Virus record (IMG/VR): IMGVR_UViG_3300027759_000297
Location: 1 to 30,922 of that record
Source of the DNA: a virus
Length of the DNA: 30,922 nucleotides
Strand: one strand, 5' to 3'
In this document: positions 5,564 through 14,103 of the stretch, in pieces
How the letters are laid out: each line of letters begins with the position of its first letter
Position numbering within the stretch: position 1 is the first letter of the stretch
Made by a program: the position numbers and the translations under genes
The notes under the pieces: generated by a model
The model's database searches: none
Seen by the model: the letters and a program-made list of their open reading frames with translations, nothing else
What the model was told of the DNA's origin: nothing

Positions 5564-7864
5564 ATGTACGAAGAAAACGGCGCATATGAGGGCGAAGACC
5601 CGGGCCCGTATTGGCATGACCAGATCGAAAAAGCCACCAAGATTTTCGACAAATGGGAAAAGCGCGGTCACAAGGTAGTCAAACGCTATAGGGATGAGCG
5701 CGATGCGGTAGAGATGCCGCGCATGAAGTTCAACATCCTTTGGTCAAACATCCAAGTGCTTTTTCCGGCGCTGTATGGCAGACAAGCCAAGCCCGAGGTT
5801 TCCCGGCGCTACATGGATCAAGACCCCGTGGGCCGTTTGGCCTCAACAATGCTTGAGCGCGTCATGGAGTACGAGGTTACCCAATTTGGGGACTTTGACG
5901 CTGCCATGCAAGGCGCGGTGCAAGACCGATTGCTACCGGGGCGGGGCACGGCGTGGATTCGCTACGAGCCGATCATTACAGGGCCAGAGCCGACTGAGTA
6001 TATGGGTGAGGTTGAGGCCGATGAAGGCGCAACCATAACTAATGCCGAGGAAATAGAGCAAATTGATGCGGCGCATAGCCCTATTGATTACGTCTATTGG
6101 TGCGACTTTATCCACAGCCCCGCCCGTACATGGGATGAGGTCTGGTGGGTGGCCCGTGCGGTCTACATGACCAAAGAAGAGGGCACAGAGCGCTTTGGGG
6201 ATGTGTTTAAAAACGTGGGGATGACCTCCGAAAACACAGACATGGACGGCAAGAACCCTCAGACTGCCAAACAGGGTTACGACAAAAAAGCCAAGGTATA
6301 CGAGATTTGGAACAAGCGCACTATGAAAGTGTGCTGGGTTGCCAAGGGTTATCCACAGGCTTTGGATGAGCGTGATGACCCGCTGGAACTGGAAGAATTC
6401 TTCCCATGTCCCCGGCCTTTGCTGGCAACCACCACCACCGGGACGATGATCCCCGTGCCGGACTACTGCCAATATGAAGACCAAGCGCAAGAACTCGACA
6501 ACCTGACCCAGCGGATTTACTTGCTGACCAAGGCTTGCAAGGCCGTGGGTGTGTTCAACGCCGAGTTTAAGGAACTGGGCCGATTGTTTACCGAAGGGGT
6601 GGACAACAAGCTATTCCCGGTCACAGGCTGGGCCGCAATGAGCGAAAAGGGCGGTCTGAAGGGTGCTATTAATATGATGGACACCACCCAGATCGTTGCA
6701 ACGCTGGCGCAGTTATACGGGGCGCGGGAACAGGTCAAGCAGATCATCTATGAAATTTGCGGCATCAGCGACATTTTGCGGGGCGCAAGCAAAGCCCAGG
6801 AAACTTTGGGCGCACAACAGCTAAAAGCCAACTTTGGCAGCTTGCGGTTAAAGAGCGCCCAAGGCGATGTGGCTCGGTTTGCATCCGACATATTCAAACT
6901 CAAAGCGCAAGTAATCTGTAAGTTTTACCCGCCTGAATTGATTGTGGAAATGTCTGGGGTGATGAATACTCCAGAAGGCCAAGACCCGCAATTGTTGCAA
7001 GCCGCCATTCAGATGCTGGCAAGCGGGACAATTCGGGATTACCACATAACTGTGGAAAGCGATTCCCTCGCCCAGATTGATGACCAAGCTGAAAAGCAAA
7101 ACGCACAAGAGGCAATTGGCGCTATTGGTGGATTCTTGCAAAACACTTTGCCGATGGTGCAGGGTGCGCCCGAATTGTTGCCGATGGCCTCTGAAATGCT
7201 TTTGTTTATGGTGCGCCGATACCGCGCAGGGCGTGGGTTAGAAAGCGCCATTGAGCAAGCCATGAAACAACTACAGGCCAAGGCGCAACAGGCACAACAA
7301 CAGCCCCCACAAAATCCTGAGATGATGAAACTGCAAGCTGAGCAACAGGCCGAGCAGATGCGGATGCAAGCCCAAGCGCAAGCTGATCAGATGAAACTGC
7401 AAGCCGAGGCGCAATTGGCACAAGCTAATGCCCAAGTTGAGATGCAGATGCAACAGGCCAAGACCCAAGCGGATATGCAATTGGAGCAGATGAAAGAGCA
7501 ATTTCAACAGGCTATGGCTAACCAAGAATTGCAAATCAAAGCCCGAGAAATGCAAGGCCGCGAGGAATATGAGCGCTGGAAAGCTGAACTGGATGCGGCT
7601 ACAAAGATCATGGTTGCAAGGATTGGTAGCAATCCAGGCGTTGATTTGCCTGTCATTGAGGCGGCATCTGCCCAAATCACCAATGAATTGGGTGGCACAA
7701 TATTGACGGCAATGAACAAAATGTCAGAAATGCACGACAACATGGCAAATCTGCATGGCGAATCGATGCAAAACATTGGCGAGGCAATGAAACGCCTATC
7801 AGCCCCCAAAAAGGTAGTGCGGGACGCTGATGGCCTAGTGATTGGGGTGGAGACTGTGCAATGA
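5564..7864 (+). CDS. Portal protein, P22-like, with long Gln-rich helical barrel/tail
   Basis: At 766 residues this is in the size range of P22-type portals (P22 gp1 is 725 aa), which form the dodecameric DNA channel and connector vertex. The N-terminus has the expected RYRDERDAVEMPRMKFNILWSNI segment region, then IHSPARTWDEVWWVARAVYM and a stem-like region near LTQRIYLLTKACKAVG. Residues about 569-676 are an uninterrupted Gln/Ala/Met-rich amphipathic helix, comparable with the barrel helices of P22-like portals. After it come VDLPVIEAASAQI and a polar tail. Location directly after terminase supports the call. The stop overlaps the next start as ATGA. Confidence 0.92.
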   Translation: MYEENGAYEGEDPGPYWHDQIEKATKIFDKWEKRGHKVVKRYRDERDAVEMPRMKFNILWSNIQVLFPALYGRQAKPEVSRRYMDQDPVGRLASTMLERVMEYEVTQFGDFDAAMQGAVQDRLLPGRGTAWIRYEPIITGPEPTEYMGEVEADEGATITNAEEIEQIDAAHSPIDYVYWCDFIHSPARTWDEVWWVARAVYMTKEEGTERFGDVFKNVGMTSENTDMDGKNPQTAKQGYDKKAKVYEIWNKRTMKVCWVAKGYPQALDERDDPLELEEFFPCPRPLLATTTTGTMIPVPDYCQYEDQAQELDNLTQRIYLLTKACKAVGVFNAEFKELGRLFTEGVDNKLFPVTGWAAMSEKGGLKGAINMMDTTQIVATLAQLYGAREQVKQIIYEICGISDILRGASKAQETLGAQQLKANFGSLRLKSAQGDVARFASDIFKLKAQVICKFYPPELIVEMSGVMNTPEGQDPQLLQAAIQMLASGTIRDYHITVESDSLAQIDDQAEKQNAQEAIGAIGGFLQNTLPMVQGAPELLPMASEMLLFMVRRYRAGRGLESAIEQAMKQLQAKAQQAQQQPPQNPEMMKLQAEQQAEQMRMQAQAQADQMKLQAEAQLAQANAQVEMQMQQAKTQADMQLEQMKEQFQQAMANQELQIKAREMQGREEYERWKAELDAATKIMVARIGSNPGVDLPVIEAASAQITNELGGTILTAMNKMSEMHDNMANLHGESMQNIGEAMKRLSAPKKVVRDADGLVIGVETVQ

Positions 7865-8943
7865 GTCTAGTTCTTGATGACCGGGTGCGGGAAACAACCA
7901 CAACCACGGGGACAGGAACGATTACATTAGCCGGGGCGGTGACGGGTTATCAAGGCTTTAGCGTCATTGGCGACAACAACACCACGTATTACACGATTGC
8001 TGGCACTTCCGAGTGGGAGGTGGGTCTAGGTACATATCTAAGCGGGACACTAAGCCGAGATACTGTGCTGGCCTCATCCACAGGGTCTAAAGTCATGTTT
8101 GCGGCTGGGTCAAAGGATGTGTTTGTAACCTATCCAGCACAAAAATCGGTTAATCAAGATGCCAACAATAGGGTTTTGATACCCTATACATCAGGCACGA
8201 CTAATGTTGGATCGTTAAATGTTGGTAACGCAACGGCACATACCGATACGGGTGTAATTGCAGGATTCACGGCAAGTGAGCCGCTGTATCTATATACCAG
8301 TTTGCAAAACACAAGCGCCAGCAACACAAGTTATGCAAGCTATGCAGTCAATGATGGCGGTCATACGGCTTACGGCGAATTGGGCATCAATAACGCTAAT
8401 TACAGCTATGCGGCGGCAGGATACCCCAATAACGGGTTTTCGTTGCCATTGGCTAGTTTTGTAGAGTCTTATGGTGGCCCATTGGTTTTAGGGTCATGGG
8501 ATAGCCAAAAGATCAGTTTTATTGTCAATGGCGCGGTAAACACAACCGATGCAATGACCATTAACACCAATGGATCGGTGGCATTTAACGGTCAAGCTGG
8601 CTCGGCAGGGCAGGTTTTGCAAAGCAATGCCACAAGCGCACCGACTTGGGTAACACCTAGTAGTGGAACTGTTACAAGTGTTGCGGCTACTGTCCCATCA
8701 TTCTTATCTGTATCTGGTTCACCAATTACAACAACTGGCACATTGGCGATTGCTCTTGCATCTACTCCCACTAATGGTCAGTTATTGATTGGCAATGGCA
8801 CAGGGTTTTCTTATGCCGCATTAACTGCTGGTAGCAACATCACAATTACAAATTCATCAGGTGGTATTACTATCGCCTCAAGTGGTGGCGGCTCATCACT
8901 TCCTATTACTAAAATGCAAGCACAATTATTTGGAGGCTTTTAA
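7861..8943 (+). CDS. Fibre-like or head-fibre structural protein
   Basis: The 360-aa product starts VLDDRVRETTTTTGTGTI then LAGAVTGYQGFSVIGD, an N-terminal module shared by many environmental phage structural proteins. A low-complexity Ser/Thr/Asn/Gly-rich beta region follows. The C-terminal third contains the fibre-like run GTVTSVAATVPSFLSVSG and TTTGTLAIAL, typical of repeating beta shafts. It lacks a visible chaperone domain. Its location between portal and scaffold, rather than at the tail-fibre end of the cluster, argues for a head fibre or decoration role, although a tail fibre cannot be excluded. It is coupled to the portal by ATGA and to the next gene by TAATG. Confidence 0.7.
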   Translation: MSLVLDDRVRETTTTTGTGTITLAGAVTGYQGFSVIGDNNTTYYTIAGTSEWEVGLGTYLSGTLSRDTVLASSTGSKVMFAAGSKDVFVTYPAQKSVNQDANNRVLIPYTSGTTNVGSLNVGNATAHTDTGVIAGFTASEPLYLYTSLQNTSASNTSYASYAVNDGGHTAYGELGINNANYSYAAAGYPNNGFSLPLASFVESYGGPLVLGSWDSQKISFIVNGAVNTTDAMTINTNGSVAFNGQAGSAGQVLQSNATSAPTWVTPSSGTVTSVAATVPSFLSVSGSPITTTGTLAIALASTPTNGQLLIGNGTGFSYAALTAGSNITITNSSGGITIASSGGGSSLPITKMQAQLFGGF

Positions 8944-9365
8944 TGGCACAGAATACATCACCAGTTTTTCCTTTAGTCCCAGTAGTAATTTGGGTAAACA
9001 CAGGCGCAGTTACTGCAAACACAACCACCGATTTGACGGCGGGGACTAATTACAATTCTAACTTTACAGCCAACGCAACCAATGGCTCTAGAGTTGACTT
9101 TATCCGTGTAAGGGCATTGGGTACAAACGTAGCAACAGTTATGCGTGTTTGGTTAAACAATGGATCAACAACAGCAACTGCCGCTAACAATACATTGTTT
9201 TTTGAAAGAACATTGGCGGCAACAACTGTTTCACAAACGGCAGAATTGCCCGATGTAATTCTTCCTATAAATGTATCTTTGCCAGTAGGGTATAAGATTT
9301 ATTACACATTTGGAACAGCCGTAGCGGCTGGTTATGGAATACAAGTAGTTGGTGGGGATTACTAA
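8943..9365 (+). CDS. Beta-rich structural protein, unknown
   Basis: The 140-residue product is rich in Thr, Asn, Ala and Val, with alternating patterns such as TANTTTDLTAGTNYNSNF and an aromatic/Val C-terminus ending VVGGDY. Composition suggests a jelly-roll or Ig-like fold, about right for a head decoration or fibre-binding protein. No catalytic or membrane motif is seen. TAATG overlaps on both sides place it in one translational unit with two fibre-like genes, so it may bind or anchor them. The family is not recognised. Confidence 0.65.
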   Translation: MAQNTSPVFPLVPVVIWVNTGAVTANTTTDLTAGTNYNSNFTANATNGSRVDFIRVRALGTNVATVMRVWLNNGSTTATAANNTLFFERTLAATTVSQTAELPDVILPINVSLPVGYKIYYTFGTAVAAGYGIQVVGGDY

Positions 9366-10426
9366 TGTTTACTGGTTTTCCATCTACGCAAACTCCCACA
9401 GTTCAATGGTGGGATTACAGCAAAACAAATGCTGGAACAATAAATATTGCATTGCCAAATGATTGTGCGCCTGTGCAATATTTTGCAACAGGTGGTTCAA
9501 CAACAACCATTCAAGTTACCTTGCCACCTAATCCTGCGCAAGGCAAAACAATAATCATAAAAAATGATAAGTATGGTGGTAGTACACAGTCAGTGCAAAT
9601 CAATGATGGAAGTGTGCCATATATTAATGCCGCAATTTTAGGAGCAGCTTCAGAAGTTACTTATTGTTATATTGTACAAAACACTTTGGCTGGAACAGGG
9701 CCGTCATTTTCTAATTGGATACGAATTGCTGGGGGTAGCACATATCTAAATCAATTTGGGACTTCCATTGGTGGACATACTAATTCAGCAACTGGGTTTG
9801 CCTCTACGATTATTGGTGGTTACAGTAATACATGCTCTGGATTTGGTGCAATAGTAATTGGGGGTGTATCAAACACAGCGTCTGCTACTTATGCGTGTGC
9901 TGGAGGTTCAATTTCTACGGCTAATTCTAATAATTCTTTTGTATTTGGAAGTGGTGCAACTGCCCGTAGTATTGTAGGAAATACTGTATTTGGGGCAAAC
10001 GATTCTCCTTATAGTGGTGGAGCAAAACAATTAGCCATGTTAACTGTTGGCGCACAAACAACAGATGCAACAGCAACAGTTTTAAGAAGCAATACAAGTG
10101 CCGCAAGTGCAACTAACCAAATTGCTTTAGCATCCAATTCTGCATATTACTTTAGGGGCGAATGTGTAGCAGGGGTCACCGCCGCAGGAGATGCAAAAGG
10201 TTGGTACATTGAGGGTGTAATCAAAAGGGCTACACTTGCTTCCACCACAACCCTTGTTGGAACTCCATCAGTTACATCTCTGTATGCTGATGCAGGGGCA
10301 ACTACATGGTCTCTTGCGGTTACAGCAGATACAACCAATGGCGCATTAGCAATAACAGCAACAGGTCAAGCGGCAACAACCATTCGATGGCTCTGTCAAA
10401 TTCGTACAACTGAAATGGGATTCTAA
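9365..10426 (+). CDS. Fibre-like protein with YadA/Hep-Hag-like head repeats
   Basis: The 353-aa product has a beta-rich N-terminal part, then a central section of short repeats: SIGGHTNSATGFASTIIGG, YSNTCSGFGAIVIGG, VSNTASATYACAGG, and NSFVFGSGATARS. This period of about 14-16 residues with GG/FG turns resembles the left-handed beta-roll of trimeric autotransporter (YadA-like) heads, also used in phage fibres, and suggests a trimer that binds a surface. The C-terminal domain (ECVAGVTAAGDAKGWYIEG and onward) is a separate beta domain without S74 motifs. Placement in the head module suggests a capsid-attached receptor or glycan-binding fibre, which is inference. Confidence 0.7.
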   Translation: MFTGFPSTQTPTVQWWDYSKTNAGTINIALPNDCAPVQYFATGGSTTTIQVTLPPNPAQGKTIIIKNDKYGGSTQSVQINDGSVPYINAAILGAASEVTYCYIVQNTLAGTGPSFSNWIRIAGGSTYLNQFGTSIGGHTNSATGFASTIIGGYSNTCSGFGAIVIGGVSNTASATYACAGGSISTANSNNSFVFGSGATARSIVGNTVFGANDSPYSGGAKQLAMLTVGAQTTDATATVLRSNTSAASATNQIALASNSAYYFRGECVAGVTAAGDAKGWYIEGVIKRATLASTTTLVGTPSVTSLYADAGATTWSLAVTADTTNGALAITATGQAATTIRWLCQIRTTEMGF

Positions 10427-10427
10427 A

Positions 10428-10691
10428 ATGGCACTCAAAATATCTATATCTACAAGTAGCGTTGGCGTACCTTTTACGGATGCTTACGCACGAATCACAA
10501 ATATTTGGGCAACCAAAGATCAATGCCAATATCAGGTATCTGTGTCTGCAAACGCAGATGCTAGGCAAGCCAACGCTCAAGAGGTGGCAAGTCATGCTTT
10601 TTATTGTCCAACTCCAACGGATAACTTGATGGAAAGCCTGTATGCTGACTTAAAAAATCAGGTTGGCTTTGAAAACGCAACAGACTGCTGA
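10428..10691 (+). CDS. Small structural-block protein, unknown
   Basis: This 87-aa soluble protein has a beta-rich start (MALKISISTSSVGVPFTDAY), a central segment with QCQYQVSVSANADARQA, and a C-terminal helix with SLYADLKNQ. It begins one base after the preceding fibre-like gene and is very probably co-translated with it. The compact size and alternation suggest a small beta-grasp or tail-knob accessory protein. The family is not recognised and no function is claimed. Confidence 0.65.
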   Translation: MALKISISTSSVGVPFTDAYARITNIWATKDQCQYQVSVSANADARQANAQEVASHAFYCPTPTDNLMESLYADLKNQVGFENATDC

Positions 10692-10712
10692 TAAAAACTT
10701 TTCAAGGTTTAA

Positions 10713-11072
10713 ATGTTTGGTTTCGCATCATTTGCAGAACTTCCATTTGCCACAATAGGCGCAAGTGCAGCACCAACCCCAGATGTTTTACTGGGAGGCC
10801 ATTTTGGATTTGATGAAAAAAAGCGCAATCAGCAATGGGAAAAAGAGCGCGAATTAGAAACCCAGCGTAAAAAGAAACTACATGAGGCTTTGTTTGGCCT
10901 TCCGCCAGAAATACGCGAGGAAATTACAACCGCGCCAGAGCAAACGATAGAAATTGCATCTCAGACGGCAATAGATTATGATGCGCTCATTGCAAAGGTA
11001 AGCGAACTAAACAGGCGCATACGTTTCCAAAGAGATGAGCAAGACATATCCCGCATTTTGGAGTTGATTTGA
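10713..11072 (+). CDS. Coiled-coil protein of the head module, unknown
   Basis: The 119-aa product starts with a hydrophobic Phe/Ala-rich segment, MFGFASFAELPFATIGAS, which recurs at the start of small proteins in environmental podovirus head clusters. A strongly charged helix follows (KKRNQQWEKERELETQRKKK), then PPEIREEI and a C-terminal amphipathic helix. The pattern suggests an anchor peptide plus coiled coil. There is no signal-peptidase site. The next gene starts with TTG overlapping its TGA, so translation is coupled. Function unknown. Confidence 0.68.
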   Translation: MFGFASFAELPFATIGASAAPTPDVLLGGHFGFDEKKRNQQWEKERELETQRKKKLHEALFGLPPEIREEITTAPEQTIEIASQTAIDYDALIAKVSELNRRIRFQRDEQDISRILELI

Positions 11073-11491
11073 GAACGACTTGGGTATATCCATCTGACGG
11101 CACAGAGCCGTATGAAAAGCACAATGCGCCCATGAACGAGGGTTTAATGGTGTATGGGGACTTTGAGCCTTTTCGATCTCCAGATGGGGCAATGATTATG
11201 GGCAAGGCCCAATGGCGCGAGCATCTTAAAAAGACAGATACCATTGAGATGGGGCATTCTGACGTTAAGTATGCTCAAGCTGAGTGGAACAAGAAAAAAG
11301 AGCAGCACCGAGAGCGATTAAAAGGCCAAGTGGCTATGGTGCAAGAGTTTGACCGCCCCGGTGCGCCCATTGCCCCGCACAAAATGTCGGGCTTAAATGT
11401 GGAAATGGCAAATCGGTTGCATAATCGGCCTATGCCAGAGCGCAAAGAAATGATTAAAATGACCCTTGAACAAATGAAAAGGATGAAGTGA
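11069..11491 (+). CDS. Conserved-type phage protein of the head module, TTG start
   Basis: The 140-aa protein begins with TTG 11069 (MRTTWVYPSDGTEPYEKHNA) in a TTGA overlap with the upstream stop; the next in-frame ATG is 21 residues in. The first half reads like a small recognition domain with YGDFEPFRSPDGAMI. The second half is basic and helical, and ends in EMIKMTLEQMKRMK. Proteins of this size and style occur just before scaffold genes in similar phages, but I know no assigned function. The stop overlaps by one base with the scaffold ATG. Confidence 0.7.
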   Translation: MRTTWVYPSDGTEPYEKHNAPMNEGLMVYGDFEPFRSPDGAMIMGKAQWREHLKKTDTIEMGHSDVKYAQAEWNKKKEQHRERLKGQVAMVQEFDRPGAPIAPHKMSGLNVEMANRLHNRPMPERKEMIKMTLEQMKRMK

Positions 11492-12528
11492 TGGAAAACG
11501 AAGTTGTCGCACCCGACACAGTAGAAACACCAGCACCCGAAACCCCGTCAGTAGAGACCCAAGCGGTAGATGAGCCGCAAAGCCGTGCGGACACGATCCG
11601 CGAGGCATTATCTAAAAACCCCACCAATCGGGGTAAACACGCCGTAAGCCAACCCCGTGAATCGGGCAAATTTGCGCCTAAAGAACCCAAGTTTCCAACC
11701 GCTGATGCGCCAACCCGCGCAGAAATGCCCAAATCATTGCGGCTTGAGTTGAAAGATCATTGGGAAAAAGCCCCAGCAGAACTCCAACAAGCCATTGCCC
11801 AGCGTGAGGCCGATTTTGAGCGCGGTATCAATACTTATAAAAGCCGAGATGCCGAGGCCAAGGCGATTACTGAGTTATTCCAGCCCTATGAATGGATGCT
11901 GAGAAACGAGAATGCAACCCCAGCAACGGCAATTGGGCCATTGCTCCAAACGGCGGCATTGCTGAGAACGGGCACACCACAGCAGAAAAGCCATGCTGTA
12001 GCTCAGATGATCCAGCAGTTTCAGATTCCTTTAGATCAGGTGGCATCCTATTTTGGCGGTGAGCAACCACAACCCCAAGATAATCAATATAATCAGTTAG
12101 CGCAACAGGTACAACAGCTTACGCAACACATCACGCAAAGCCAGTACCAAGCGCAAAAACAGAATGAAAGCCGGGCACTCTCGGTAATCCAGCAGTTTGC
12201 GAGCGACCCCGCAAACGTGCATTTTGAGGCAGTCTCTGATCGAATGTTGCAGCTTCTCCAAGCGCCACAAGTATTAGGTGACACAAGTCAAATGTCCGAA
12301 CGCGAGAAATTGCAATTGGCTTATGACACGGCGGTAAGGCTTGACCCAACCACGGCGCAACAGATATATGCTCAACAGCAACAATCTATGCAAGCGGCTA
12401 ATCAAGTTCAACGAGCAAAAACGGCGGCAGTTCAAGTGAGGGGCGCACCCAGCGCATCTCCTAGTTTTGTCACAAATCAATCTGACAGACGAGCCGTGAT
12501 AGCCAATGCGCTCCGGCAAGTCGGTTAA
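11491..12528 (+). CDS. Capsid scaffolding protein, putative
   Basis: The 345-aa product has a disordered Pro/Glu/Thr-rich N-terminus, a conserved-looking central helical part (KSLRLELKDHWEKAPAELQQ, then IAQREADFERGINTYK), and a Gln-rich helical C-terminus (QQVQQLTQHITQSQYQAQ). An acidic, helical, low-complexity protein directly before the major capsid gene is the usual profile of an internal scaffold, which guides prohead assembly and then leaves or is degraded. Start ATG 11491 is preferred over the adjoining GTG 11488. The major capsid gene follows after 13 bases. No protease motif is visible. Confidence 0.78.
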   Translation: MENEVVAPDTVETPAPETPSVETQAVDEPQSRADTIREALSKNPTNRGKHAVSQPRESGKFAPKEPKFPTADAPTRAEMPKSLRLELKDHWEKAPAELQQAIAQREADFERGINTYKSRDAEAKAITELFQPYEWMLRNENATPATAIGPLLQTAALLRTGTPQQKSHAVAQMIQQFQIPLDQVASYFGGEQPQPQDNQYNQLAQQVQQLTQHITQSQYQAQKQNESRALSVIQQFASDPANVHFEAVSDRMLQLLQAPQVLGDTSQMSEREKLQLAYDTAVRLDPTTAQQIYAQQQQSMQAANQVQRAKTAAVQVRGAPSASPSFVTNQSDRRAVIANALRQVG

Positions 12529-12529
12529 A

Positions 12530-12535
12530 AAGGAG
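12530..12535 (+). promoter_or_regulatory. Strong Shine-Dalgarno of the major capsid gene
   Basis: AAGGAG lies six bases before ATG 12542. Together with the AAGGAG seven bases before the decoration gene at 13534, these are the two clearest consensus ribosome binding sites on the + strand, fitting high production of capsid proteins. Confidence 0.8.
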
Positions 12536-12541
12536 TAAGTT

Positions 12542-13522
12542 ATGGCATACGCCAATAGTAATTACTCAGACGTTTTGGCAACCACCATTGAATCACGCTC
12601 CGGCATCGTTGCCGACAACGTGACCAAAAACAATGCGTTGCTGACCCGTCTGCGCGAGAAAGGCCGTTACAAGCCCTTCTCTGGTGGTTCGACAATCTTG
12701 CAAGAGTTGTCATTCCAAGCAAACAGCACAGCCATGTATTACTCGGGCGCTGAAACCCTGAACATTTCCCCAGCGGATGTGATCAGCGCGGCTCAGTTCC
12801 CGATCAAACAGGCAGCGGTTGCGGTCACGATCAATGGCCTTGAAATGTTGCAAAACAGCGGCGAAGAGCAAATCATTGATTTGTTTGATGCCCGTTTGGA
12901 CGTTGCAGAGGCATCCATTGAGAACTTGATCTCTACTGGTATCTACTCGGACGGCACAGCCAACAACGGCAAGCAGATCACTGGTCTGCAAGCTATGGTG
13001 GTTGCAAGCCCAAGCACGGGTGTGGTTGGCGGTATTGACCGGGCAACGTGGTCATTCTGGCAAAACCAAACCTTTGACTTTTCCAGCGACCTTGGCGCAA
13101 GCGCATCTAGTTCCAACATCCAGACTGGTTTTAACCGCCTGTATGCCAAAACTAGTCGCGGCTCTGACGTTGTTGACTTGATCCTGTTGGACAATAACTT
13201 GTGGGGATTCTTTATGTCTTCCCTGCAAAACATCCAGCGTTTCCCCGGTTCATCGAAGATGGCAGAACTTGGTTTTGTTGCATCAAAGTACATGAACGCT
13301 GATGTGGTCTTGGACGGCGGTATTGGCGGCAACATTCCGACCTCTACTGGTTATTTCCTTAACACGAAATACATCTTCTTCCGACCCCATCAAAACCGCA
13401 ATTTCGTCCCAATCGGCGATGAGCGCATGAGTACCAACCAAGATGCCATCGTGCGCTTGATTGGATGGGCTGGCAATATGACTGCTTCGGGACTCCAGTT
13501 CCAAGGCATCATGACTGAATAA
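12542..13522 (+). CDS. Major capsid protein
   Basis: The 326-aa product has the features of a HK97-fold major capsid protein of the compact type: N-terminal arm MAYANSNYSDVLATTIESRS, then KPFSGGSTILQELSF and NISPADVISAAQFPIKQAAV (extended E-loop region), a long helix through EEQIIDLFDARLDVAEASIEN, and a C-terminal A-domain region ending FQGIMTE. It directly follows the putative scaffold, has a consensus ribosome binding site and uses a more GC-rich, uniform codon choice than its neighbours. A P-domain-like Gly/Ser-rich stretch near DLGASASSSN is visible. The exact capsid family cannot be decided without comparison. Confidence 0.92.
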   Translation: MAYANSNYSDVLATTIESRSGIVADNVTKNNALLTRLREKGRYKPFSGGSTILQELSFQANSTAMYYSGAETLNISPADVISAAQFPIKQAAVAVTINGLEMLQNSGEEQIIDLFDARLDVAEASIENLISTGIYSDGTANNGKQITGLQAMVVASPSTGVVGGIDRATWSFWQNQTFDFSSDLGASASSSNIQTGFNRLYAKTSRGSDVVDLILLDNNLWGFFMSSLQNIQRFPGSSKMAELGFVASKYMNADVVLDGGIGGNIPTSTGYFLNTKYIFFRPHQNRNFVPIGDERMSTNQDAIVRLIGWAGNMTASGLQFQGIMTE

Positions 13523-13533
13523 GGAGCATAAAA

Positions 13534-14067
13534 ATGCCTGATTACGTCACAGACGGAAAAATTGGTATTGATTTGACGGCTACCTATGCGTCAACCAGTG
13601 CTGGTTCTACGACCCTTTTCCCGGTTACTCCGGGAACGCGGGTCACCACCTCCAACAACGGCACTTACATCTTTGTTCGCGCCGAATCCACCATCAGCGC
13701 TTACGATGCGGTGATCATGTCTACGTATGGTGATAGTGCGTCACAAACGCCTGTCCTGCGCGCAGTACCTGTCACTACGACTAATGCCGCTGCTTTGGGT
13801 TGGAACATGGTTGGCTTTGCCCAAACCGCGATTGCCTCTAGTTACTATGGCTGGGTGGCATTGAATGGTGTGGTTAAGGTTAACTTGTTGGTTGCTTGCC
13901 AACCTAAAGTGCCTTTGTACACCACCTCTACCGCTGGATCATTGGACGACACTACTGTGTCGGCTGGTTTCATCCAAGGTATTGTGGCTAACACCTCGGC
14001 AACGAGCGCATCCGCGCCTTTCTGTGTGGTTAATAACCCTGGCCTGATGATGGTTGGTGCTGGTTAA
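13534..14067 (+). CDS. Capsid decoration or DUF2190-like protein
   Basis: The 177-aa product is a beta-rich, Thr/Ser/Val-rich protein: DGKIGIDLTATYASTSAGST, then TRVTTSNNGTYIFVRAEST, and the segment AYDAVIMSTYGDSASQTP, which recalls small capsid-stabilising proteins and DUF2190-like proteins that follow major capsid genes. It has no cysteine network, signal peptide or membrane segment. AAGGAG seven bases before ATG predicts strong translation, as required for a protein present in hundreds of copies. The terminator directly behind it closes the head transcription unit. Confidence 0.75.
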   Translation: MPDYVTDGKIGIDLTATYASTSAGSTTLFPVTPGTRVTTSNNGTYIFVRAESTISAYDAVIMSTYGDSASQTPVLRAVPVTTTNAAALGWNMVGFAQTAIASSYYGWVALNGVVKVNLLVACQPKVPLYTTSTAGSLDDTTVSAGFIQGIVANTSATSASAPFCVVNNPGLMMVGAG

Positions 14068-14073
14068 ACCTAG

Positions 14074-14099
14074 CCCCCTCTCACAAGGAGGGGGTTTTT
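14074..14099 (+). terminator. Rho-independent terminator after the capsid genes
   Basis: CCCCCTC (14074-14080) pairs with GAGGGGG (14088-14094) around loop TCACAAG, followed by five T residues (14095-14099). It lies seven bases after the stop of the decoration protein and five bases before the next ATG, so read-through is required to express the downstream cassette and tail genes unless an unseen promoter exists. Confidence 0.88.
14087..14094 (+). promoter_or_regulatory. Shine-Dalgarno embedded in the terminator 3' arm
   Basis: GGAGGGGG ends nine bases before ATG 14104 and is the only purine-rich candidate ribosome binding site for that gene. It is also the 3' arm of the terminator, so folding of the hairpin would hide it. 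This predicts low or conditional translation of the downstream enzyme. Confidence 0.6.
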
Positions 14100-14103
14100 C
14101 TTA

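Noticed and set aside
7271-7675. Leu/His-rich open frame on the reverse strand of the portal gene
   Set aside because: It is the mirror of the Gln-rich helical tail (CAG/CAA give Leu-rich antisense); no ribosome site or neighbours support it.
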